Shown one piece after another: positions 43,761 to 54,939 of a DNA stretch of 64,000 nt. The notes beneath the pieces are model-generated. The model was given only the letters and a program-made list of their open reading frames with translations, made no database searches and was not told where the DNA came from. Each line of letters starts with the position of its first letter. The stretch's first letter is position 1. Source of the DNA: Chloranthus sessilifolius. Its lineage: Eukaryota; Streptophyta; Magnoliopsida; Chloranthales; Chloranthaceae. Both the position numbers and the translations under genes were made by a program. The stretch is from positions 18,477,366 through 18,541,365 of the forward strand of contig CM037587.1 in NCBI GenBank assembly GCA_021018995.1, read 5' to 3'.

Positions 43761-44888
43761 CCCAGGTAAGTACTACCCCTTTTTCAATTACTCGATATTT
43801 CTCCTAAATTATAATTATCTTTGATTAAGTCAAAATAATTTCAAAACCCCTCTCTCTAATCTTGTAAATTACTGTAGTCCTCCCATAAGAGACAATCATC
43901 ACTATTCGTCGACAAGGTTAGAAGGAGTATTCAACATGCCAAGTGTCATCTTGACAACCACATAAACAATCGGGTCCACAACCAACTACAAAACCCCTTA
44001 CCACCGAATTGATCTTAAGTTAAAATCCCCAAAACTTCAAAACCCCTTACTCATTCTAAAATCTTTTATTTCAAAAATCTTTCTTCTCTTACTTACAAAA
44101 AAAAGAAAAAAAAAATAGAAAAAGAACAAAATGAACAAAATATATAAACCCAACTCACCTTTCTTTAAATACCACAACCAACTACACTTAGCCTTGACCT
44201 TTAATTCCCAAAACCTCTGAACTTACAATCAAGCGCGTACTCCACCGCACAGAATTGGATTGGGCGCATACACCACTGTGCAGACTCACTTGTTCAGATG
44301 TAAAAAAAAATGACTCCAGATGAACCAAGTACACATGCCACTGCGCAGAATTCAAGTGAGCACACTTCACAAAATTTACCTCAATTACCAACCCAAATCA
44401 ACCATTCCCCTGGGAAGCCAAATAATGAGTATAATCAATCTAAGAACTTATAAATGCCTATTGGAAACAGAATGCCTGACGCGCATTGGTGTGAGCAATG
44501 ACGTGCCCGGTCTGAGATGACTTACAAAAGCTTTTGACATTACATACTATTTCATCTCTTTTTGTATTACCAGTCTCTGCACCCTATGGACATTTGATTG
44601 ACGCCCCGGTACCTCGATTGCGTAAAATCCATCTGTTAGCTCGCGCCATGGGACGGGTTGCGCCATGCACCCACAGATCCAGAATGTGCCCTTCGACAGC
44701 TACCATTTGCCCTTCAGATATTCCATTAAAGATTTCATTGATAGATAAGAAAACCAAGCTTGTCATGTCAGCATCACCAATTCACATTTGTGAATTCCCA
44801 AGAAACAAGAAGGCACCTCGAATGAGGGGTGTCTACTTCTTCGACGCGTTCTTACTTCGTAAGAGCGCGTCAAAGAGGGGCATCTGCA
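43761..44888. other. 3' interior tail of the Tat-like element
   Basis: No gene recognised. A 177-codon frame (44534-45067) runs across the LTR start and into the next element, so it is not a real gene. The purine tract lies just before 44889. Confidence 0.5.
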
Positions 44889-44974
44889 GACACCCCCATT
44901 TTTCCCTCTCGAAGTACACGAATTCGGTTGGTCAGCCCTTGACCTTTTTAACCCTCGACATGGGACCATGCAAC

Positions 44975-47657
44975 TGTAACGACCCAAAAATTATGAACAA
45001 GAAAATAACTATTTCGATCTACGTGCTCAGCACAAAAATTGAGACCGATTTGAAAATTCATAATTAATATTAGTTGACATAAAGTTGCACCATAGTTAGG
45101 TGAGTTCACACGTGCATTTTCGCTTAAGTCTGAGTTGTGTAGGGTGTCGACGTAGCACGTTACGCCATAGAGATTTGTGTAGGTGCTTAACACCGGAGTA
45201 CAAATTAGGGTCTAAACTGAAATATCAAAGATATTTCAGTTTAGGTAGCTTATAAGGGAAGGGAGAGACCTGGAGAGGTATTCTTCTTCTTCTTCCCCTT
45301 GCTCTTGAGCTAAGAGTCTGTAGCTAGGTCGGGGTTTGAGTGTGCTCTACGACGAAAGAGGGTTAGAGGTACCGAGATCTTGTGTAAATCGTAGTTAGGG
45401 TATGTGGACTGCAATAGGAGGAGCTCAAGCATAGTCTAAGTGCACGTGAAGCCTTTGCATGCTGAATCGGAGTCAATACTTTGCATATCAGAGTCGCACC
45501 GACGACACAGCTCGAGTTCCAGATCTGAAACCCCTTTCGGACCTTTTTGCCGGAACCCCGAAAGGGCCCAAATAAAGGTGTGTTTGTGCGTTTAAATTGG
45601 GCTAAAGACAGCCCCTTATATATGTGTTATGTGTGTATTAATGGTTGCAAGAAACCATTAATGAAAATTGGTTTAAAATAGGGAAAGTAGATGACCTCCA
45701 TTAATGACAGAGTTTCTTTCATTATTGATCGATCAATGACAAGATTGATAGATCAATACTTGAGTGATCGATCAATGAAGGCCATTGATCGATCAATCTG
45801 TATAAGACAAATAAGGGAACAGAAACCCTGAAATTCTTAGAAGTTCAATGCTCGAAGGGTGTTGATCGATCAATTAGTGGATTGATCGATCAATCCTAAG
45901 TATTGATCGATCACAGAGAGGGTGATGGATAAATGACTGGTAGTGATCGATCAATGAAGGCATTGATCGATCACTGGAGTGTATTGATCGATCAATCGAT
46001 ATAAATCACAAATGTGAACAGAAGGTGAGAAATTTGAGATTTTAGGCTATTGATCGATCAATGAGGGTATTGATCGATCAACAAGACGCATTGATTGATC
46101 AACCAAGCTGGTGATCGATCAATTTTGGCTGTGCTAAAGTGTGAAGAAAAGGGATTATTGATCGATCAATTAAGGTAGTGATTGATCAATGAAGGGTGTT
46201 GATCGATCAATAAAGGTCATTGATCGATCTACTACCTCTGTTGCTGGTGAGTTAAATTGAGAGTGTTGATCGATCAATGAGGCCATTGATCGATCAACAA
46301 GGAGGATTGATCGATCAATAAGAGTGTTGATCGATCAATTATCCCTGTTTTGTCCTATTTTAGTTGTGTGAATTGAATGAGACTGGACACCATACCTGTT
46401 GACCATCTGACCTGCCTAACACTTAGTATGCAATGTTTATGGTCTAGGATCGAACCATGACGCTTTAAAAAGCTTTGGATTTGCTTAGAAAGAAATCTGA
46501 TCTGAGGTAGGGGAATTCAATTGAAATTACATTTATTCTTGATCTCATGGATTCTAATGTTCTACATAAAACTGCATAGTCTGATTTTACTGTTCAGTCA
46601 TGTTTAACATATGTGTGGCAACTCTGTTATGTATTTGACTCCTACTATCTGACACCTGTCAGCTGTCATCTAAATTCTGTTAAAGTATAATATGTCTGCA
46701 TGTGATTTGAGGCTTATTAATCTGATGAATCTCACCGTCTCGATGGTATATCTGTGTCTGGCACACTCGTGCATCTGCTTGAAAATCCTCAGCACAATTG
46801 CACTCCATAGTTGAGGCATTATTGCATTCCTGAAATTGTTCATGTGAACGACGATGGTTGGGATTACCCATCGGACCAAATCTGGATACCACGTGCTATA
46901 CTCACGGGAGTTATTTAAGTTTATTATTCTAAGTCATTAAACACTAAATGCATCACATTTCGTGGATTCCGATACGATTTGCCTGCTTTGATAATTCTGC
47001 ATTCTGAAATATCTGCTTGCACCTGTTCAATTCTGACCATGTCTTCTGTTACCATGTTTTACAATTAAGATATAATTTTAACTGATATTCTTCTACTGAG
47101 CTTAGATGGTTAGCTCACCTTATTTCCATTAACATTTTAGGTTATGAGGCTAGAGTTCCTGGTATTGAGAGCGACCCTGACTATCAGCCGGATCTAAAGG
47201 CTGAGGCAAAGGACGAGGAGACGGACGCCCAGGCGGACGATTTCTATCCTTAGTCTGGGTATACTGGCCCACTGTTTTGAGGGATTTTGTATAAACTTTG
47301 GATTGTTGTGTGCCTGGTGGCCACTTCTGTAGATATTTTCTTTCTTTTATAGTGTTACTATACATTCTATTGGAACCATTATTAGGAACCATTGTTTTGG
47401 GTGATGGATGTCCATCACCATTGGTTCTTCTTGGTTCCTTTTTGGGAATGTATATTCTTTTGATATGGTTAAATACAAGTTTGTTCTATTGTTTCTTTCT
47501 ATTTTAAATGCCTTGAGATGACTCGATCTACCACTGTTGGATAGTGTCTGCTCAGTTTTCGCTATACGAGCAGACACTTAGTGTTTTATCTTGGGGATCA
47601 TCCAGAGTATGATCCTGATGGCCCGGATTTCTGAGCGCAAAAATTTGGGCTGTCATA
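44975..47657 (+). repeat. 5' LTR of the Del/Tekay element
   Basis: TGTAACGACCC start and GGGCTGTCATA end, with a TTCTTCTTCTTCTTCC tract near 45280 and the palindrome array in its middle. Confidence 0.88.
45724..46340. repeat. Array of TGATCGATCA palindromes in the 5' LTR
   Basis: About 18 exact palindromes plus several one-base variants over some 615 bases. Spacers differ in sequence from the 16156 and 32065 arrays, except for the core word. Confidence 0.95.
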
Positions 47658-47763
47658 GTTGGTATCAGAGCCTTGGCTTTAGGTTGAACTGTGGGTTCAC
47701 GTTGGATTGTTTTCATAATCTATGTACTGATCAATGTTATTGTTTTCATAATGACAGACCAGT

Positions 47764-49086
47764 ATGGGCCCTAAGTTAAGAGGCGGACGCAGTGGAGGAA
47801 GGGAAAGTCAAAGAGAGGTTCCTCTGAGGGAGATCCCCGATGTGATTGACACGTCGTGGGGATTGGAATTCCTCTCACACATGAACGCGGTTCCTGTGGG
47901 ACCTAGAGGAGGTAGGAGAGGCAATGAGGAGAGAATGGAGCAGGTGTTGGAAGCATTGGCTACCAACGTCGCTCAGCAGACAGCTGCTCTGACTCAGCAG
48001 GTCGCTAGACCACCTCATCAGCCAAGTGGGTTCGTGGAGTTTAGGAGAATGAGACCTCCTAACTTCTCGGGTCAGATGGACCCCATAGAGGCAGAGGAAT
48101 GGATAGAAGAAATGGAGAAGCTTTTTGAAGTGCTCCAATGCAACGATGTGGAGAAAGTGCGCTGGGCCACTTTCAAGCTGGATGGTGACGTCGGACCTTG
48201 GTGGAAGTCGGTGTCACAGAATAGACAGAGAGAGTTTCCTCTTACTCCTTGGACATGGGAGGAGTTCACGGAAGTGTTTTACTACAAATACTTTCCAAAA
48301 ACTGTGAGGCATTAGTGGGAGGTAAAATTTATAGAGCTGAAGCAGGGTGCAATGTCAGTGAGGGATTATGGCGCTGAATTCGATCGACTGGCTAGGTTTA
48401 CACCCCAGCATGTAGCCACTGAACTGATGAGAGCAAGGAAATTTCAACTTGGCCTGAGGCAGAACTTGCAAAAGGATGTCTCCATGTGGGAAATGGAGAC
48501 ATATGAGAGAGTGATGGCCAAGGCTCTCATAGCAGAGGAGGAGAACCAGAAATAGTTTTCTTGGAGGGACAAGCAGGCAAGAGAGAGACCATTTCAAGGG
48601 CAGTCTCAGGACTCGGAGCAGAATAAGAGAGCTAGATTCTCCAGACCTCCGAGATACCCTACACACTCTCGACCGATGATTTCCTCGGGTCCGAGTTCGT
48701 ACCAGAGAGCAGTAGTGCCTACATCTTCCAGACCATTTCGACCGTCTGGGTCTTCTGATAGCGGGGCCTCAGTGACCCAGGGACCTTCAAGGGTCTCTTC
48801 TTTCACTCCAGCTGTGTCATGTGCAAAGTGTGGGAAACCACACAAGACAGAGGATTGTCAAAGGGATACTAGGGCGTGCTTCAGGTGTGGTAAGATGGGT
48901 CACTTGGTTAGGAGTTGCCCCGAGGAGAGCGAAGACGGCAAAGAGTGGTCAGGATCGGTGTCCACGCAAAGATCTTCTCGACCTGTTGTTCACGGTCGAG
49001 CATACGCTATTACTGCTATAGATGCTCTGACATCGAATGATGTCATCCAAGGTATGATTAAAATTCAAGAGAAGTTATTTATCTAG
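47764..49086 (+). pseudogene. Del/Tekay gag
   Basis: It starts MGPKLRGGRSGGRE. It has the capsid-like region PPNFSGQMDPIEAEEWIEEM and [15 protein letters not shown], an Arg/Gln-rich region and two zinc knuckles near 48830-48920 ([27 protein letters not shown]). A non-coding AT-rich spacer of about 170 bases follows before the protease. Broken. Confidence 0.88.
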
Positions 49087-49255
49087 TAAGATGGAATGGA
49101 AATTTAGTAAAAATAGAATTGCTTTGACTAAGTGTTAAAATAATAGTACACATACGCACACACTTCTTAAACACTTGATCTAATATTGTAATTGGCTTAT
49201 AGGTGAGCTGAAATTATATAGGAGTTGTGATATTTGCTTTCATAGAGCAAGAGTC

Positions 49256-52200
49256 TTGATAGACCCAGGCTCTACGCATTCATTCGTAAGGCCCCAATTT
49301 ATGAAGGAATTGAGCGCCACTCCTGAGCAATTAGATTTCATATTGACAGTGTCCATTCCTACGGGTAGTGCAGTGAATGGACTCACAGTGTGTAAATCGG
49401 TGATAGTGTCAGTAGATGATCACGAGACCCTGGCAGATTTAATATTATTAGATATGAAGGGATTTGACATCATTCTGGGAATGGACTGGCTATCTGCTTA
49501 CCATGCGAGCGTTGATTGCCTTCGGAAGATCGTGGTTTTTTGCCCTCCAAAGGAGCGATCGTTCAGATTCTTCGGGGTGAAGTCTAAAGTAGCTCCGCTG
49601 ATATTTGCTATTTAGGCTGAGAAGATGATGAAGAGTGGATGCAGTGGATATATGACCTTTCTACAAGAACAACGGGAAGAGATGAATGTGATATCCGATA
49701 TTCACGTTGCATGCAAGTATCCCGATGTATTCCCTGAGGATTTGCTAGGACTACCACCAGCTCGAGAGATTGAGTTTGCAATAAATTTGGTTCCAGGCAC
49801 TAAACCAGTATCTAAGGTTCCCTATCGGATGGCCCCAACAGAATTACAAGAGTTGAAGGAGCAACTACAAGAACTGCTTGACAAATGGTTCATTCTACCG
49901 AGTGTGTCTCCTTGGGGAGCACCTGTGTTATTTGTCAGAAAGAAGGATGGTTCAATGCATCTATGCATTGACTATCAGCAGTTAAACAAGTTGACGATTA
50001 AGAATCGTTACCCACTCCCTAGGATCGATGATCTGTTTGATCAGTTACAAGGAGCGAGGTTCTTTACGAAGATTGACTTGAGGTAAGGATACCATTAGCT
50101 ACGAGTCAAAGCATAAGATATTGAGAAAACGGCGTTCAGAACCAGATATGGGCACTATGAATTCTTGGTTATGCCATTTGGATTGACGAGCATGCCTGCG
50201 TCTTTCATGGACTTTGATGAACCGAGTGTTTAAACCACACTTGGATAAGTCGGTAGTTGTCTTTGTAGACGACATCCTTATCTATTCCAAGACAAAGGAA
50301 GAACATGAAGGACATCTACACGTGGCTTTACAGACCCTCAGAGAGCACAAATTGTATGCGAAGCTGGCAAGTGTGAGTTTTGGCTGGACCAAGTTAGTTT
50401 CTTAGGCCATATTGTCTCTGCTAAGGGTATAACAATTGACCTGACGAAGATCGAGGCCGTCGTGAATTGGGAACAGTCGAGAACAGTAACAGAGGTCCGT
50501 AGTTTTCTTGGGTTAGCAGGATACTACAGACGGTTTGTAGAGGGGTTCTCCAAACTCTCGAGTCCACTTATTCAGCTTACCAAGAAGAATGCTAAGTTTG
50601 ATTGGACTGATCGGTGTGAGAAGAGTTTCCAGGAACTGAAGACGCGTCTGACTACAGCACCGGTATTAGCTATACCTTCTGGCAGAGGGGGTTTCGCTAT
50701 CTATAGTGACGCATCTTATAGTGATTTGGGTTGTGTCCTCAACCAGCACAAGAAGGTTATAGCGTATGGCTCTAGACATCTTAAGGAACATGAGAGAAAT
50801 TACCCGACTCATGATCTGGAGTTAGCGGCGGTGATCTTTGCTTTGAAGATTTGGAGACACTACTTATACGGTGAGACGTTTGATATCTACACCGACCACA
50901 AAAGCCTTAAGTATCTGTTTACCTAGAAGGATTTGAATATGTGACAGCACAGATGGATGGAGTTCTTGAAAGATTACGATTGTTCCATTTAGTATCACCC
51001 TGGGAAAGCCAATGTTGTGGCAGATGCTTTGAGTAGGAAGTCTTCAGCACAGTTGACACATCTTATCACCAGAGTACAGCGGTGGCATCTACTTGAGGAC
51101 TTGGCCTTGTGTGATACACTGATTGATGTCAAGGGTTCAGGGGCATTGATATACGGCCCACGTTGTTTGATAACGTGCGTAAGCTCTAGATGATTGACGA
51201 TGAGCTTATGGCCATTAGAAGGGATGTGATCAATGAGATCAGGCCTGATTTTACCATCAAAGATGATGACACTTTACTATTTAGAGATCGGATGTGCATA
51301 CCTGATATGAAAGATCTTAAAGATACAATTTTGGAGGAAGCACACAAGTCTACGTATGCTATACATCCTGGGAGTACCAAGATGTACCAAGATCTCAAGC
51401 AAAGTTTTTGGTGGAGAGGACTGAAAAAGATGTTGCAGATTATGTTTCTCGGTGTTTGGTCTGCCAGTAGGTGAAAGTGGACCATCGGAATCCAGCAGGT
51501 TTGTTACAGCCATTGCCAGTACTAGAGTGGAAATGGGAAGCCATTTCTATAGATTTTATTTTGGGATTGCCGAGCACATTGAGGAAGAACAATGCCATCT
51601 GGGTCATTGTAGATCGACTGATAAAATCTACGCATTTTCTGCCGTATCGGACTACACACACAACAAATAAGCTAGCAAAGCTGTACATGAAGGAGATAGT
51701 TCGGTTACATGGCATACCAGTCAGCATTGTATGTGATAGAGATCCGCTCTATACTTCGCAATTCTGGCGACGGTTTCAGGAAGGCATGGGTTCTAAATTG
51801 GAGTTTAGCTCAGTGTTTCATCCTCAGACAGATGGGTAGACTGAGAGAGTGAACCAGATTATAGAGGATATGTTGCATGCATGTGTGTTGGACTTTCATG
51901 GTTCATGGGATCAACATTTACCTCTGATCGAGTTCGCTTACAATAACAACTATCAGTCGAGCATTGGGATGGCGCCTTATGAAGCCTTGTATGGACGACG
52001 ATGCAGATCTCCATTGAATTGGGAGGAAGTCAGTGAGAAGCCCGTTTTGGGACTTGATATCGTGGACAGTACTATCGAGACGGTTCAGTTGATCTGCGAA
52101 AGATTGAGGGTTACTCAAAGTCGCCAAAAGAGCTATGCCGATCTCCATCAGACGCACGTGGAGTGTCAGGTATAACTGAATGCGTTAGAAAAGTTGCTGT

Positions 52201-52644
52201 TCATAGTTAATATGATTGGCTATGGACTTGACCACTATTTTTCAGGTTGGAGACAAGGCCTTTGTAAAGATCTCGCCAACCAAGGGTGTTATGCGCTTTG
52301 GGAAGCGAGGGAAGCTGAGTCCTCTATATATCAGCCCGTTTGAGGTACTCGGACGGGTTGGCAAAGTCACGTATCGGATTGCCTTACCACTGCGGTTGGC
52401 GAGCATGCATAACATGTTTCATGTTTCCATGCTACGAAGATACGTGCGCGACCCAACTCATGTCTTAGATTTCCAACCGATTGAGTTACAAGAGGACTTG
52501 ACGGTCATTGAGGAACCAATCGCCATCTTGGATCATAGAGATCAAGTTTTGTGGACCAAGTTGATTCCACTGGTGCTAGTCAAGTGGAGAAATCATTCAG
52601 ATTCGGAAGCTACTTGGGAATGCGCAACTGAAATTCGCGAGTAG
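49256..52644 (+). pseudogene. Del/Tekay pol: protease to chromodomain
   Basis: Protease with DPGSTHSFV and [16 protein letters not shown]. Reverse transcriptase with [14 protein letters not shown] and FVDDILIYSK. RNase H with [13 protein letters not shown] and [21 protein letters not shown]. Integrase with FHPQTDG and YGRRCRSPLNWEE. The end is VLVKWRNHSDSEATWEC, the C-terminal chromodomain-like motif of the Tekay branch. Broken in several places. Confidence 0.9.
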
Positions 52645-52837
52645 TACCCGCATCTGTTTACTTAACGTCAAAGGTACTTTCACGGATCGATTTACGTTAA
52701 TAATTGTACGTATATGCATGATTTACCCGGGTACTATATGTAGCTTATAATGTACCTTTATTGCTATGAATACTGTTGATCTGTGTTGTAAACTTTAAAA
52801 AGAATAAAAATATAAAAAAGGTTAGTTTCTAGTGTGA

Positions 52838-53170
52838 TTGATTGATCAGTAGGAGTTATTGATCGATCAATGAGGTTATTGATCGATCAACAATGTCTAG
52901 TTGTGGGGTTGAGCTCGATTGATTGATAGATCAATTTCAGCATTGATCGATCAATGTAAAGAGTGTTGAACGATCAACATGGTAGTGATCGATCAATTAA
53001 GAGAACATTGATCGATCAATAGAGGGTATTGATCGGTCTATGCATTGGGCTAGGGCATAAAGATGCTTCATTGATCGATCAATAAAAGCATTGATTGATC
53101 AATCCTGAAGTTTTAAGTTAAGATTGGGGTTTTCGAATGGTCATTTGCACTGTGCTTGGAGTGATCGATC
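52838..53170. repeat. Second TGATCGATCA array, between pol and the extra frames
   Basis: Eight or so exact palindromes and about six variants (GATTGATC, GATCGGTC, GAACGATC) over some 330 bases, outside the LTRs. The spacers do not match the LTR arrays. Confidence 0.85.
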
Positions 53171-53423
53171 AAGGGCAAATTTTCAACCGACCATTCAACC
53201 TCCTTCCCGACTCATTTTTCGGCCATCTAGCTCCTTCTTCCGCCTGATTAGAGTGGAAATTGCCCCATTCATTTGGTAACACCTTCTTTTTGTTCATTCG
53301 ATTCTCGTTTTCATATATTTTTGCAAGAGTTTGACCATGGGACCTTGCACGAAGAACCCTTCGCGTAAGGTGCCCATTTCTTAGGCCCGTACACCCGTAC
53401 CGCCCACCGAGTCCGTTCCCCAA

Positions 53424-54233
53424 ATGTCCGTGCCACCTGTGGCATCAGTTTCAAGCGTGGTACCACCCGTTTCAACCCCCATCCCGACCCCGATGGGTCC
53501 TTGGTGGACTTCTAAATCGTTCCTACCCGAGTACGTGTTCACCTTGTCCCTTTACGAGGATCGGCCCAAAATGGCTTGGGCCAAGGGCTACATCCAACGG
53601 CTCGGGTTGAAACCCTTGTTGGAGCCTTTCCACGATCACTACTGTCCTAGGATCATGAGGCATTTCTTTCAAAATTTATGGTGGGGTGATAGTCAGCATC
53701 GACTCGTCACGTCCATCGATGGGTTCGAGTATAAGTTCAACCACTTTCACGTGGCGGCGGCACTTCAATGCCTGTCCTCTTACGTTGAAAACGCAGGTTT
53801 GGATGCCCTGTATGTCAAGGAGGTCCCCTTCATTGACGTGGTCACCAAAATGACCCAAGGTCAGTATGGGAAGGGCCAATCCATCTCTGGGGCCCAATTG
53901 CCCGACAAATTGTGGATGCTTGATACATATATCAAGTGTGCACTTAACCCATTTTTGCACAAGTCCTCACGGACTGGTACGGTGCAGCAGGCCCTGTTTT
54001 CGGCCTTTGAGAACCGTTGGTTCTCTATGGCTGATTTGGTCATCGATGGCATCATAAATGCCAATGACCTTATGTCCGAAAAAGTCAAATCTAGGGTTAA
54101 GAAACAAATCCCCTATTTTTGCCTCATCACCAAGATGGTAGAGCAATATGCCGCTCTATGCGAGGCATATACCTTGGCTCCTAACGAGCCACGCTTGGTC
54201 GATAATACCAAAGTCTTTTACTTGAAAGACTAG
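53424..54233 (+). CDS. Extra frame between pol and 3' LTR, plant transposon-associated protein
   Basis: 269 residues. A Pro/Ser-rich start (SVPPVASVSS) leads into a compact domain with SKSFLPEYVFTLSLY, GLKPLLEPFHDHYCPR, FFQNLWWG, KFNHFHVAAALQCL, NPFLHKSS, QQALFSAF and IINAND, ending in YFCLITKMVEQYAAL. The style resembles the 'putative plant transposon protein' family found in many plant retroelements, whose role is unknown. It lies in the same strand as pol. A distantly similar pattern occurs at the right edge of the window (minus strand). It could be an acquired host-like gene. Confidence 0.5.
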   Translation: MSVPPVASVSSVVPPVSTPIPTPMGPWWTSKSFLPEYVFTLSLYEDRPKMAWAKGYIQRLGLKPLLEPFHDHYCPRIMRHFFQNLWWGDSQHRLVTSIDGFEYKFNHFHVAAALQCLSSYVENAGLDALYVKEVPFIDVVTKMTQGQYGKGQSISGAQLPDKLWMLDTYIKCALNPFLHKSSRTGTVQQALFSAFENRWFSMADLVIDGIINANDLMSEKVKSRVKKQIPYFCLITKMVEQYAALCEAYTLAPNEPRLVDNTKVFYLKD

Positions 54234-54320
54234 ACCAAGAGCTACAATTTATTAGTTCGACGACTCCCGGAGGAGGAGGAGGGCGCAGCTGAGCCCGTCC
54301 CGCCTGTCGTCGCCGAGGGT

Positions 54321-54809
54321 GTGGCACCTGCCGAGCCTGCACTTGGAGAGGGGGAGGCCCCACGTGATCCACCACCTCTACCTGAGGTGTCTGCACGACC
54401 TGCCCCCACTACACCCCGTAGACCGCCTCGTCACACCCCATCACATCCCCCACCACCTTCCTCAGTCGACGTAGCAGCCACGCTTCGCAAGCTTGTGGAG
54501 GGTAACCGGCGCATTCATGAGCGTCTTGACGGTATGGAGGCGTTCCAGCGACAGATCCATCGTCGTCTGGACTATCACGAGGGCATGCATGAGCTCATCA
54601 TGCAGCACTTATATGCCACCACATCCACACCGATGATTGCCCACTCCCGTCAGCACGTGGTGGACCCTCGTTACTACCGCACACCACCACCTCGTCCCAC
54701 CAGACCCATGCCTGACGAAGCTGGACTATCTGATGTCCCTGCAGGTAATTGCTTTACTCTTCTATTTAATTTTGTTGGTAATTCTATATGTTTACTACAA
54801 TCTATTTAA
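54321..54809 (+). CDS. Pro-rich frame with coiled segment, after the extra frame
   Basis: 162 residues. The first half is Pro/Ala-rich (PPLPEVSARPAPTTPRRPP). A charged helical stretch then follows (VAATLRKLVEGNRRIHERL, MEAFQRQIHRRLDYHEGMHE) with heptad-like spacing. The tail overlaps AT-rich sequence and may be spurious. It sits directly downstream of the 53424-54233 frame and may form the tail of the same product type. Function unknown. Confidence 0.35.
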   Translation: MAPAEPALGEGEAPRDPPPLPEVSARPAPTTPRRPPRHTPSHPPPPSSVDVAATLRKLVEGNRRIHERLDGMEAFQRQIHRRLDYHEGMHELIMQHLYATTSTPMIAHSRQHVVDPRYYRTPPPRPTRPMPDEAGLSDVPAGNCFTLLFNFVGNSICLLQSI

Positions 54810-54939
54810 TTACATTTCATTTCATATTCTGTCTATATATTTCATTCCTGCTTGAAGTAGTTACTTGTTACTTTGTTCACTGCAAACCCTACGCCCAACC
54901 TAACATTTTCGAGGACGAAAATTCCTAAGGGGGGGATAA

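Noticed and set aside
44534-45067. 177-codon plus-strand frame
   Set aside because: It spans the 3' interior of the Tat-like element, the start of its LTR and the start of the inserted Del/Tekay LTR, so it is an accident of junctions.
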